Assembly: GCF_014206815.1 (NCBI RefSeq)
Contig: NZ_JACHNP010000001.1
Span: 2,136,456-2,200,455 of the forward strand
From: Xanthomonas sp. F10
GTDB lineage: Bacteria > Pseudomonadota > Gammaproteobacteria > Xanthomonadales > Xanthomonadaceae
Reading direction: 5' to 3'
DNA: 64,000 nucleotides
The stretch's first letter is position 1; each line of letters opens with the position of its first letter. Shown one piece after another: positions 56,171-64,000 of this stretch. Below the pieces are notes generated by a model. That model had not been told where the DNA came from. It made no database searches and saw only the letters and a program-made list of their open reading frames with translations. Made by a program: the position numbers and the translations under genes.

Positions 56171-57826
56171 ATGCCCCTGCCCCCCCATCGTGCCCGGGCA
56201 AGCATGCGCCGGCTTGCCGGCCTGCTGTGCTGGATCGGCCTGCTGCTCGCTCCTGCGGCGATGGCGCAGGACTGGCACTACCGTGTGCGCCCCGGCGACA
56301 CGCTGTGGGACCTGGGCCGGCGTTATCTGCGCCCGGACGTGAACTGGATGCTGCTAGGCCAGCACAACCAGGTGGCCGATCCGTACCGGTTGGCCCCCGG
56401 GGCGCGGCTGCGCTTCCCGATCGCCTGGCTGCGGGTGCAGCCGGCACCGGCGCGGTTGGTCGCGCTGCGTGGCCAGATCAGCGTGCAGACCGCCGACCGC
56501 GCGACGCTGTCGGCGCAGGAAGGCATGCCGCTGCCGATCGGCAGCGCGCTGCAGACCGGCGCCGACGCCAGCGCCACCGTGCAGTTCGCCGACGGCTCGC
56601 GCATGCAGGTGCGCGAGAACAGCCTGATCCGCTTCGACCAATTGATCCGCTACGGCGCCACCGGCATGGTCGACACGCGGGTACGGCTGGAGAAGGGCCG
56701 CACCAGCAACGATGTCATCCCCGCCAACGGCCCCGCCTCGCGCTACATCATCCAGACCCCGAGCAGCACCAGCAGCGTGCGCGGCACCCGCTTCCGCGTC
56801 GGCGCCGGCGACGGCCACCAACTCGCCGCCACAGAGGTGCTGCAGGGCGCGGTGCGGGTGGCCGGCGGCGGCGGCCAGCGCCTGCTGCAGCCGGGCGATG
56901 CGGCGCGGGTGGGCGCGGGAGCGGCGCCGCTGCCGGAACCGCTGCTGCCGGCGCCGATGCTGGACCTGGCGCACAGTCGCCTGCAGCGCCCGCCCTACCT
57001 GCTCGCCTGGGCGCCGCTGGCCGGCGCCAGCCGCTACCGCCTCGAGGCGGTGGACGCGCAGCAACGCGAGGTGCTGCGCTTCGCCCAGGAAACCGAGGGC
57101 ACCGCACTGGCGCTGGACGCGCTGCCGGCCGGCGACCTGCGGCTGCTGCTGCGCGGCGTCACCGCCACCGGCGTGGAAGGCCAGGACGCCGAGCAGCCGC
57201 TGCTGGTCTCGGCCACGCCGCTGCCGCCGCTGACCGTGCAACCGCTGCAGCAGCAGCGACTGCGCATCGCGCGGCCGCGTTTCGCCTGGACCCGCAACCC
57301 GGAGGCGATCAGCAGCGTGCTGCAACTGGCGCGCGATGCGCAGTTTCGGGACCTGTTGCTGGAGCAGGAGACCGACGCGACCCATCTGCGCGCGCCGCAG
57401 CCCCTGCCGCCCGGCACCTACTTCTGGCGCCTCGCCTCGCGCGATGCGCAAGGCCGGCAAGGCCCGTTCGGGCAGGCGCTGACGCTGCATCTCAGCGATA
57501 CGCCGGTCGATCCCGGCCTGGCGCCAGCGCAGGCCGAGCGCGGCACGCTGACCCTGCGCTGGCAGCCCGACCCGGACGCGCGCCATTACCGGGTGCAACT
57601 GGCGCGCGATCCCGCGTTCCGCCGCGGCCTGCTCGAACGCACCGTGACGCAGCCGCAGGTCGCGCTGCCGCGGCCGCGCCGCGGCACCTGGTACGTGCGC
57701 ATCCAGACCCTGGACGCGGAGGGCGAGGCCGCGCCGTTCTCGACGCCGCAGACGCTGGACCTGCCCTGCCGCTACTGCAAGCTCGGCACGGCCGGCGGCG
57801 TGCTGCTGCTATGGCTGGCGTTGTGA
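56171..57826 (+). CDS. LysM and FecR domain periplasmic protein
   Basis: Exported protein of about 551 residues. Signal peptide (cut after AMA, residue 32); LysM (about 35-83, WHYRVRPGDTLWDLGRRYLR), which binds peptidoglycan; FecR domain (about 92-200, with LQTGADASATVQFADGSRM and TPSSTSSVRGTRFRV); then two fibronectin-like modules (about 285-535) and a short hydrophobic C-terminal tail (GGVLLLWLAL). Start candidates are GTG 56150, ATG 56171 and ATG 56204. Its stop is overlapped by the CHASE2-diguanylate cyclase gene, so it is probably the envelope partner of that sensor. Confidence 0.88.
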   Translation: MPLPPHRARASMRRLAGLLCWIGLLLAPAAMAQDWHYRVRPGDTLWDLGRRYLRPDVNWMLLGQHNQVADPYRLAPGARLRFPIAWLRVQPAPARLVALRGQISVQTADRATLSAQEGMPLPIGSALQTGADASATVQFADGSRMQVRENSLIRFDQLIRYGATGMVDTRVRLEKGRTSNDVIPANGPASRYIIQTPSSTSSVRGTRFRVGAGDGHQLAATEVLQGAVRVAGGGGQRLLQPGDAARVGAGAAPLPEPLLPAPMLDLAHSRLQRPPYLLAWAPLAGASRYRLEAVDAQQREVLRFAQETEGTALALDALPAGDLRLLLRGVTATGVEGQDAEQPLLVSATPLPPLTVQPLQQQRLRIARPRFAWTRNPEAISSVLQLARDAQFRDLLLEQETDATHLRAPQPLPPGTYFWRLASRDAQGRQGPFGQALTLHLSDTPVDPGLAPAQAERGTLTLRWQPDPDARHYRVQLARDPAFRRGLLERTVTQPQVALPRPRRGTWYVRIQTLDAEGEAAPFSTPQTLDLPCRYCKLGTAGGVLLLWLAL

Positions 57827-59493
57827 ACGCCGCGCTGCTGCGACACGTGCTGGTGGCGCTCGCCGCAGCCGCACTGGCTGCGGCCCTGAGCCTGGGCGAT
57901 GTCACCGAGCGGCTGGACAACGCGCTGTACGACGCGGCGATCGCGCAGGCGCCGCGTCCGGCCGATCCGCGCCTGCTGCTGATCGCCATCGACGACCGCA
58001 GCCTGCAGGCACTGGGCCAGTGGCCATGGCGACGCGACCTGCACGCGCGCCTGCTCGACCGGCTCACCGCTGCGGGCACCGAGCGGGTGGCGCTGGACCT
58101 GCTGTTCAGCGAGCCGGGCCTGCAACACGCCGACGACGATGCGCGCCTGGCCGCGGCGCTGCGGCGCAATGGCCGCACCGTGCTGCCGGTGATCGGCAGC
58201 GCCAGCGGTGCGGACATGCCGCAGGAACTGGTGCCGATCCCCGCCATCGCCAGCGCCGCGGCGGCGCTGGCGCACACCGACCTCGCCGTCGATGCCGACG
58301 GCGTCGCGCGCGGCGTGTACCTGCGCGCCGGGCTCGGCAGTGCGCACTGGCCGGCGCTGGCCGCAGCCCTCACCGGCCGCGCGCTGCCGCCGGCGCCGGC
58401 CGCCACCGACGCGCCCTATGCCTGGCATCGCGCCGACCACGTCGGCCTGCATTTCGCCGCGCCGTCAACACCGCTCGCGCAGGTGTCCTACGTCGACGTC
58501 GTGCAGGGCCGGATCCCGCTGCAGTCCCTGCGCGCACGCCTGGCGATCGTCGGCGTCACCGCCACCGGCCTGGGGCAGCGGGTGATGACGCCGATGTCCG
58601 ATGCGCGCTGGATGAGCGCGCCCGAATACCAGGCCAACATCGCGGCGATGCTGTTGCGCGGCGATCCGATCCTGCCGTCGTCGCGCACGGCCCAGGTGGC
58701 CGGGTCCGCGCTGCTGGTGCTGCTGGCCTGCCTGGGGACGCACTGCGCCGGCTGGCGGAGACGGCGCTGGCTGGCACCGCTGGCGAGCATGGCGGTGATC
58801 GCCGGCGGCAGCCTGCTGTGGCTGCTGGTCAGCAACCGCTGGTTCGCGCCGGGGGCGGCCCTGCTCGCCCTGGCCGTCGTCGCCGCCGGCCAGTTGTGCC
58901 TGCACGCGGCACGCTGGCGCCGCCAGGCGCGTCGCGACGCCCTGACCGGGCTGGTCAACCGTCACGGCTTCGAACAGGCCTTCGTCCAGGCGCTGGACGA
59001 GGCGCGGCGCAGCGGCCGGCCGCTGACGCTGATCATCGTCGATGTGGATCATTTCAAGCGCTACAACGACACCCTGGGCCATCGCACCGGCGACCGCGCA
59101 CTGAAGCTGGTGGCCGCCGCGGTGGCGCGGCATGCGCGACATCCGCGCGAGGTCGCCGCGCGCTTCGGCGGCGACGAGTTCGCCATGATCCTGCCCGCCA
59201 CCGACGCCACCGATGCCGGCCGCATCGCCGCGGCGCTGGTCGAGGAGATCCGCGGGCTGTCGCTGCGCGCGCCGAACGGCAGCGTCGCCATCACCGCCAG
59301 CCTGGGCGTGCACAGCGCCACGGCGACAGCGTTCACGTCCGAGCGCGCCTTTTTCGAATCTGCCGACGCCGCGCTGTACCGGGTCAAGCGCGGCGGACGC
59401 GACGGCTACGCGCTCAGCGACGCGCCACCAGAGCACCATACGCATGCGTCTGGTACCCTGCCGCGCTCCGATCCACCCACGGCCGCGCAATGA
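57811..59493 (+). CDS. CHASE2-domain diguanylate cyclase
   Basis: Membrane sensor that makes cyclic di-GMP, about 560 residues. One N-terminal helix (about 8-26) leads to a periplasmic CHASE2 domain (about 30-285, LLLIAIDDRSLQALGQWPWRR), three helices (about 294-312, 321-340, 342-362) and a GGDEF domain (about 370-530). The active-site GGDEF at residues 453-457 is intact. The product-inhibition I-site position reads HPRE rather than RxxD. The start is ATG 57811 (16-base overlap with the FecR gene) or GTG 57823 (4-base overlap). The downstream DUF4442 gene overlaps its stop. Confidence 0.92.
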   Translation: MAGVVNAALLRHVLVALAAAALAAALSLGDVTERLDNALYDAAIAQAPRPADPRLLLIAIDDRSLQALGQWPWRRDLHARLLDRLTAAGTERVALDLLFSEPGLQHADDDARLAAALRRNGRTVLPVIGSASGADMPQELVPIPAIASAAAALAHTDLAVDADGVARGVYLRAGLGSAHWPALAAALTGRALPPAPAATDAPYAWHRADHVGLHFAAPSTPLAQVSYVDVVQGRIPLQSLRARLAIVGVTATGLGQRVMTPMSDARWMSAPEYQANIAAMLLRGDPILPSSRTAQVAGSALLVLLACLGTHCAGWRRRRWLAPLASMAVIAGGSLLWLLVSNRWFAPGAALLALAVVAAGQLCLHAARWRRQARRDALTGLVNRHGFEQAFVQALDEARRSGRPLTLIIVDVDHFKRYNDTLGHRTGDRALKLVAAAVARHARHPREVAARFGGDEFAMILPATDATDAGRIAAALVEEIRGLSLRAPNGSVAITASLGVHSATATAFTSERAFFESADAALYRVKRGGRDGYALSDAPPEHHTHASGTLPRSDPPTAAQ

Positions 59494-59939
59494 AGCCATC
59501 GCTGTTCCGTCTGGGCCTGAACCTGTGGCCGCCGTTCCTGTTCGCCGGCATCCATGTGACCGCGCTGAGCGCCGACTACCGCCACGCGCGGGTCGAACTG
59601 CGCATGCGCCCGTGGAACCGCAACTATGTCGGCACCCATTTCGGCGGCAGCCTGTTCGCCATGACCGACCCGTTCTGGATGCTGCTGACCATGCAGAACC
59701 TGGGACGCGACTACTACGTCTGGGACAAGGCCGGCAGCATCGAATTCGTGCGCCCGGGCCGCGGCACGGTCAGCGCGCAATTCGACCTGGACCAGGCCCT
59801 GTTGGACGACCTGCGCGCAGCCACCGCCGGCGGCGACAAGCACCTGCGCTGGTTCGAGACCGACGTCGTCGACGCGCAGGGCGAGGTGGTGGCGCGGGTG
59901 CGCAAGCAGGTGTACGTGAAGCGCAAGCCGCCGCGCTAG
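59490..59939 (+). CDS. DUF4442 hotdog-fold thioesterase-like protein
   Basis: 149-residue hotdog-fold protein of the DUF4442 (YiiD C-terminal-like) family. NRNYVGTHFGGSLFAMTDPFWMLLTMQNLG is the diagnostic helix-loop region, and a C-terminal beta-sheet ends VVARVRKQVYVKRK. Acyl-CoA hydrolase activity is plausible but unproven. Its ATG overlaps the diguanylate cyclase stop (ATGA), making a three-gene coupled operon FecR/LysM - CHASE2-GGDEF - DUF4442. Confidence 0.88.
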   Translation: MKPSLFRLGLNLWPPFLFAGIHVTALSADYRHARVELRMRPWNRNYVGTHFGGSLFAMTDPFWMLLTMQNLGRDYYVWDKAGSIEFVRPGRGTVSAQFDLDQALLDDLRAATAGGDKHLRWFETDVVDAQGEVVARVRKQVYVKRKPPR

Positions 59940-60148
59940 CGCGACCCGCGGCCCGCAGGTCCGCCAAGGCCGGCGCGGCATCTGCGCAGGCGGACACACC
60001 CCGCATGCGAACGCGACCGCGCCATCGGCGTGCGCGGCGTTGCGACGCGGGCCGCATGTGCACGCCCCAGCCCAATCGCAGCTGCACGGCCGCCGCGCGA
60101 CCATGCGGCGGCGCACCAACGGTCATCACGCGCCGCTACACTACGCGG

Positions 60149-60826
60149 ATGTCGCCCGATCTCTCCGCTCCCACTCCCCGCCCGTCCCTGCAACGGCTGT
60201 TCTTCACCGGCCTGCTGACCCTGTTGCCGATCTGGCTGACCTGGGTCGTGGTCAAGTTCGTGTTCGTGCTGCTCTCGGGCATCAGCAGCCCCTGGGTGGT
60301 GCCGCTGTCGGTGCGCATCGCCGCTTCGTTCCCGCGCGAGCTGGGCTGGGCCACCGCGCAATGGGTGCAGAACACCATCGCCCTGATCGCCACCCTGGCG
60401 GTGATCCTGCTGGTCGGCATCCTCAGCCGGCGCATGATCGGCCAGCGCCTGCTGCGCTGGTTCGAGGCGGTGATGCGCCGCATCCCGCTGGCCAGCGTGG
60501 TCTACGACAGCGTGCGCAAGCTGGTGGACATCCTGCAGACCCAGCCCGGCAGCACCCAGCGCGTGGTGCTGATCGACTTTCCGCACCGGGACATGAAATC
60601 CGTCGGCCTGGTGACGCGGGTGATCAAGGAACACGGCACCGGCCGCGAACTGGCCGCGGTGTACGTGCCGACCACGCCCAACCCGACCTCCGGCTACCTG
60701 GAGATCGTGCCGGTGGAGCTGCTCACGCCCACCGACTGGAGCGTGGACCAGGCCATGAGCTTCATCATTTCCGGCGGCGCAGTGGCGCCGGAGAGCGTGC
60801 CGTTCACCCGGACCGTGGACCGCTGA
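60149..60826 (+). CDS. DUF502 family membrane protein
   Basis: 225-residue protein with two N-terminal helices (about 15-45 and 75-97) and a cytoplasmic or periplasmic DUF502 domain: RIPLASVVYDSVRKLVDILQ, RVVLIDFPHRDMKSVGLVT, VYVPTTPNPTSGYLEIVP and a C-terminal SVDQAMSFIISGG. The function is unknown. It is followed 5 bases later by the queuosine-precursor transporter gene, so they are probably cotranscribed. A 209-base gap before it holds no recognised element. Confidence 0.9.
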   Translation: MSPDLSAPTPRPSLQRLFFTGLLTLLPIWLTWVVVKFVFVLLSGISSPWVVPLSVRIAASFPRELGWATAQWVQNTIALIATLAVILLVGILSRRMIGQRLLRWFEAVMRRIPLASVVYDSVRKLVDILQTQPGSTQRVVLIDFPHRDMKSVGLVTRVIKEHGTGRELAAVYVPTTPNPTSGYLEIVPVELLTPTDWSVDQAMSFIISGGAVAPESVPFTRTVDR

Positions 60827-60831
60827 CGCCG

Positions 60832-61605
60832 ATGCGCCGCGGCACGCTCGACGATCGCGCGGTCCGTCTGTTCATCGCCCTGGCGGCGTTCTTCTGCGTC
60901 AACGCCGCGCTGGCCGAGTTCATCGGGGTCAAGATCTTCGCCCTGGAAGACACCCTGGGCATCGCCCCGCTGAACTGGAACCTGTTCGGGCAGACCGGCT
61001 CGATGAACTTCACCGCCGGCACCCTGCTGTGGCCGCTGGTGTTCATCCTCACCGACACCATCAACGAGTTCTTCGGCCGCCGCGGCGTGCGCTTCATCTC
61101 CTGGCTGGCGGTGGCGCTGATCGGCTATGGCTTCCTGTTCGCCTTCGCCGCGATCGCGCTTGCCCCGGCCGGGTTCTGGGTCACCGCGGCGCAGAGCCAG
61201 GGCGTGCCCGACTACCAGGCCGCGTTTGCCGCGGTGTTCGGCCAGGGCATGTGGACCATCGCCGGCTCGCTGGTCGCGTTCATGGCCGGCCAGTTGATCG
61301 ACGTGGCGGTGTTCCACCGCATCCGCAGCGTGACCGGCGAGAAGCACGTGTGGCTGCGCGCCACCGGCTCCACCGCGGTCTCGCAGCTGATCGACAGCTT
61401 CGTGGTGATCTACATCGCCTTCGTGCTCGGCCCGCAGCACTGGTCGATGCAGCTGTTCCTGGCGGTGAGCACGCTGAACTACATCTGCAAGATGCTGCTG
61501 GCGGTGCTGCTGATCCCGTTGCTGTACCTGATGCGGCGGCTGATCACCGACTACCTAACCCCCGAGCGCGCCGAACAGCTGCGCGAGGAAGCGGCCGCCG
61601 ACTGA
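60832..61605 (+). CDS. yhhQ: Queuosine precursor transporter (YhhQ/VUT family)
   Basis: Inner-membrane protein importing queuosine precursors (preQ0/preQ1), 257 residues, about six helices. Family markers include ALAEFIGVKIF, FTAGTLLWPLVFILTDTINEFFG (VUT motif) and GSTAVSQLIDSFVVIYIAF. The insertion between the first helices (ALEDTLGIAPLNWNLFG) is typical of the longer Xanthomonad form. It is probably in one transcript with DUF502. Confidence 0.93.
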   Translation: MRRGTLDDRAVRLFIALAAFFCVNAALAEFIGVKIFALEDTLGIAPLNWNLFGQTGSMNFTAGTLLWPLVFILTDTINEFFGRRGVRFISWLAVALIGYGFLFAFAAIALAPAGFWVTAAQSQGVPDYQAAFAAVFGQGMWTIAGSLVAFMAGQLIDVAVFHRIRSVTGEKHVWLRATGSTAVSQLIDSFVVIYIAFVLGPQHWSMQLFLAVSTLNYICKMLLAVLLIPLLYLMRRLITDYLTPERAEQLREEAAAD

Positions 61606-61805
61606 ACGCCGGCACACGCGCGAGCGCCCCGCACGCCCTCGCGCGCGGCCATCGTGCAGCGCCGCAGACGTCGGCCCCGCCTGGCCCGCCACGGCGAGGC
61701 GCGGACCGAAGGTAGGGTCAGCAGGCGCCCGCGGGCAGCGGCCACGGGTGGCCTCCACGGTGCGGATCGGGCAAGCTCCCCGCTCGCTTGTCGTTGGAGC
61801 CCGCA

Positions 61806-63680
61806 ATGCCGCCCCGCTTTCCCCGCCTGCTGTCCCTTGCCATCGCCACCGCCCTGAGTCTGTCGCTGGCGGCCCCGGCGGACGCGGCCAAGAAGAAGAC
61901 CACCAAGCAGACCACCGCGCAGACCCGCGCCAAGGCCAGCAAGGCGCGCAAGGCGCGGCCGGCACCGGCCCCGGTGGTGCTGACCAAGGCGCAGCAACTG
62001 AACAAGCTGTACGACGATTACTGGGAGGCCTCGCTCAGGCTCAATCCGCTGCAGGCCACCTTCCAGGGCGACAGCCGCTACAACGACCAGTTGCCGAACT
62101 TCCTCTCGGCCGCGTTCCGCCAGCAGTCGCATGACTTCACCGTGGAGTGGCTGGGCAAGGCCGAGGCGATCGGCAAGGACGGCCTGACCGGGCAGGACCT
62201 GCTCAGCTACGAGATCTTCGTCGGCGATGCGCGCAACGCGCTGGAGGCGGAGAAGTACCCGAGCTGGATGCAGCCGGTGAACCAGTTCTACAACGTCGGC
62301 AGCATCATGGTGATGCTCGGCTCCGGCACCGGTGCGCAGCCGTTCCGCACGGTCAAGGACTACGACAACTGGTCGCGGCGCGCGCTCGGCATTCCGGCTC
62401 TGTTCGACCAGGCCATCGCCAACATGCGCGAAGGCATGAAGGCCGGCGTGGTGCAGCCGCGCGCACTGATGGAGAAGGTGCTGCCGCAGCTGGATGCGAT
62501 CATCAAGCCCACCGCCGAGGAGAGCCTGTTCTGGGGTCCGGTGCGCAACCTGCCGGCGGACATCCCCGAGGCCGAGAAGCAACGCATCACCGCCGAATAC
62601 AAGCGCATGATCGAGTACCGCATCATGCCCGCCTACCGCTCGCTGCGCGGCTTCATCGCCACCGAATACCTGCCGGCCACGCGCACCACCGCCGGCGTCG
62701 GCGCTCTGCCCGGCGGCGACGCCTGGTACGCCTGGAACGTGCGCCAGAGCACCACCACCGACCTGACCCCGGCGCAGATCCACCAGATCGGCCTGGACGA
62801 GGTGGCGCGCATCCAGGGCCAGATCCAGGCGGTGATGAAGCAGGTGCGCTTCCGCGGCTCGATGCAGAAGTTCTTCAAGTTCATGCAGACCGACAAGCGC
62901 TTTACCTTCAAGAGCGAGGACGAGCTGCTGACCTATTACCGCGGCCTGGAAGGCCGGGTCGACGCGGCGGTGCCGCGCATGTTCTCGCTCAAGCCCAAGG
63001 CCGCATTCGAGATCCGCCCGGTCGAGCCGTACCGCGCGCAGTCGGCCGCCGGCGGCTCGTACATGCGCCCCAGCGAGGACGGGCGTCCGGGCATCTTCTA
63101 CGTCAACACCTACGACCTGCCCAGCCGCAAGACCTGGGATGCGGAAGACCTGTACCTGCACGAGGCCATTCCCGGCCACCACTTCCAGCTCGGCCTGCAG
63201 CAGGAGCTGACCAACCTGCCCAAGTTCCGCCGCTTCGGCGGCGAGACCGCCTTCATCGAAGGCTGGGGCCTGTACGCCGAATCGCTGGGCAAGGAGTTGG
63301 GCCTATACCAGGACCCATACAACTACTTCGGCTACCTGCAGAACGAGCTGTGGCGCGCGATCCGCCTGGTGGTGGACACCGGCCTGCACAGCAAGGGCTG
63401 GACCCGCGAGCAGGTGATCGACTACATGCTGCAGAACTCGGCCACCAGCCGCACCGACGCCGAAGCCGAGACCGAGCGCTACATGGCCATCCCCGGCCAG
63501 GCGCTGTCCTACAAGATCGGCGAGATGAAGATCCTGCAGCTGCGCGACTACGCCCGCGCGCAACTGGGCGACAAGTTCGACATCCGCGAGTTCCATGCCG
63601 AAGTGCTGAAGGACGGCTCGGTGCCGCTGAACGTGCTGCAGGAGAAGATCGAGCGCTGGGTGGCGAGCAAGAAGGGGTGA
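61806..63680 (+). CDS. DUF885 family metallopeptidase-like protein
   Basis: Exported 624-residue protein of the DUF885 family, predicted zinc peptidases distantly related to carboxypeptidase families. The signal peptide ends ADAAKK (about residue 23) and is followed by a Lys/Thr/Ala-rich linker (to about residue 55). The catalytic region has HEAIPGHH at about residues 452-459 and the family EGWGLYAE further on. The ATG at 61806 has GGAG about 9 bases upstream. The surrounding genes give no specific substrate. Confidence 0.92.
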   Translation: MPPRFPRLLSLAIATALSLSLAAPADAAKKKTTKQTTAQTRAKASKARKARPAPAPVVLTKAQQLNKLYDDYWEASLRLNPLQATFQGDSRYNDQLPNFLSAAFRQQSHDFTVEWLGKAEAIGKDGLTGQDLLSYEIFVGDARNALEAEKYPSWMQPVNQFYNVGSIMVMLGSGTGAQPFRTVKDYDNWSRRALGIPALFDQAIANMREGMKAGVVQPRALMEKVLPQLDAIIKPTAEESLFWGPVRNLPADIPEAEKQRITAEYKRMIEYRIMPAYRSLRGFIATEYLPATRTTAGVGALPGGDAWYAWNVRQSTTTDLTPAQIHQIGLDEVARIQGQIQAVMKQVRFRGSMQKFFKFMQTDKRFTFKSEDELLTYYRGLEGRVDAAVPRMFSLKPKAAFEIRPVEPYRAQSAAGGSYMRPSEDGRPGIFYVNTYDLPSRKTWDAEDLYLHEAIPGHHFQLGLQQELTNLPKFRRFGGETAFIEGWGLYAESLGKELGLYQDPYNYFGYLQNELWRAIRLVVDTGLHSKGWTREQVIDYMLQNSATSRTDAEAETERYMAIPGQALSYKIGEMKILQLRDYARAQLGDKFDIREFHAEVLKDGSVPLNVLQEKIERWVASKKG

Positions 63681-63748
63681 GCGGGCGCTGCCCCGCGCGC
63701 GGGGTATGTGGCCCGAATGGCGCAAGATCCGGAATGTCGCGAAATCTC

Positions 63749-63935
63749 TCGCAGAAGCGGCTTCAGCCGCGACCGGACATGCCTGGTAAAGCCCGTTCCC
63801 GGCTGAAGCCGCTCCTGCGAAAGAAGCTGCAATGGCGACGCGGAGACGGATCGTGCCTGTGTCCCCCTTGTGGGAGGGACTTCAGTCCCGACGCCGCTCA
63901 CTGCAACGCGTCGGGACTGAAGTCCCTCCCACAAG
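63749..63935. repeat. REP cluster downstream of DUF885 gene
   Basis: An inverted pair of diverged GTAG-type REPs (about 63749-63773 and 63795-63820) is followed by an inverted pair of GTGG-type REPs whose 27-base arms (63867-63893 and 63909-63935) are perfect complements over a 15-base spacer. No gene is seen between the DUF885 stop (63680) and the end of the window. Confidence 0.9.
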
Positions 63936-64000
63936 AGCTGGAGGCGACTGACCAGCGCCGACATCCGCTGCGACACCACCGGCGAAGACAGCGTACGGCT

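Overview
This is a high-GC (clearly above 60%) chromosomal window from a gammaproteobacterium of the Lysobacterales (Xanthomonadaceae), most likely Xanthomonas or a close relative. The evidence is the gene content and order (pmbA-darP-tldD-yhdP-rng-maf; leuS-lptE-holA-nadD-rsfS-rlmH), many TonB-dependent and secreted-peptidase genes, and numerous GTAG-headed REP palindromes of the kind described in Stenotrophomonas and Xanthomonas. The species cannot be fixed from this sequence. I see no phage, insertion sequence, plasmid module, CRISPR array, rRNA or tRNA.

Layout. 0.2-12.3 kb: a TonB-dependent receptor, an S9 prolyl oligopeptidase, a phytoene-dehydrogenase-like flavoprotein, two tandem M13 peptidases (the second lacks a zinc histidine) and a rhomboid protease. 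12.7-17.6 kb (minus strand): an alkyltransferase-like protein coupled to an EamA transporter, glutathione reductase, a DUF418 membrane protein and SlyD. 17.6-25.5 kb: two NlpC/P60 hydrolases, a nucleotidyltransferase, a hotdog thioesterase, a methyltransferase, a dicarboxylate symporter, and an alkaline phosphatase coupled to a WG-like secreted protein. 26-28.5 kb: tilS-xseB-ispA. 28.5-30.5 kb: a REP-rich island and a secreted M35 metallopeptidase. 30.9-41.8 kb: two DUF4870 genes and the pmbA/darP/tldD/yhdP/rng/maf group. 41.9-46.5 kb: SIMPL protein, TonB-like energy transducer and a second TonB receptor. 46.6-54.1 kb: the leuS-to-rlmH housekeeping cluster, interrupted by a J-domain gene. 54.3-63.7 kb: DUF998, thioredoxin-TPR, an overlapping FecR/LysM - CHASE2-GGDEF - DUF4442 operon, DUF502, a queuosine-precursor transporter and a DUF885 peptidase.

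Common themes are peptide and nutrient capture (TonB receptors, S9, M13, M35, DUF885, alkaline phosphatase, symporter), envelope maintenance (LptE, YhdP, NlpC/P60, rhomboid) and translation or replication (LeuS, TilS, HolA, RsfS, RlmH, RNase G). Most of the window is ordinary core genome. The least expected signals are the degenerate M13 paralogue, the FecR/CHASE2-GGDEF/DUF4442 signalling operon, dispersed repeats that have become part of coding sequence (nadD 5' end, darP 3' end), a tandemly duplicated REP module, and operator-like palindromes before the first receptor gene.
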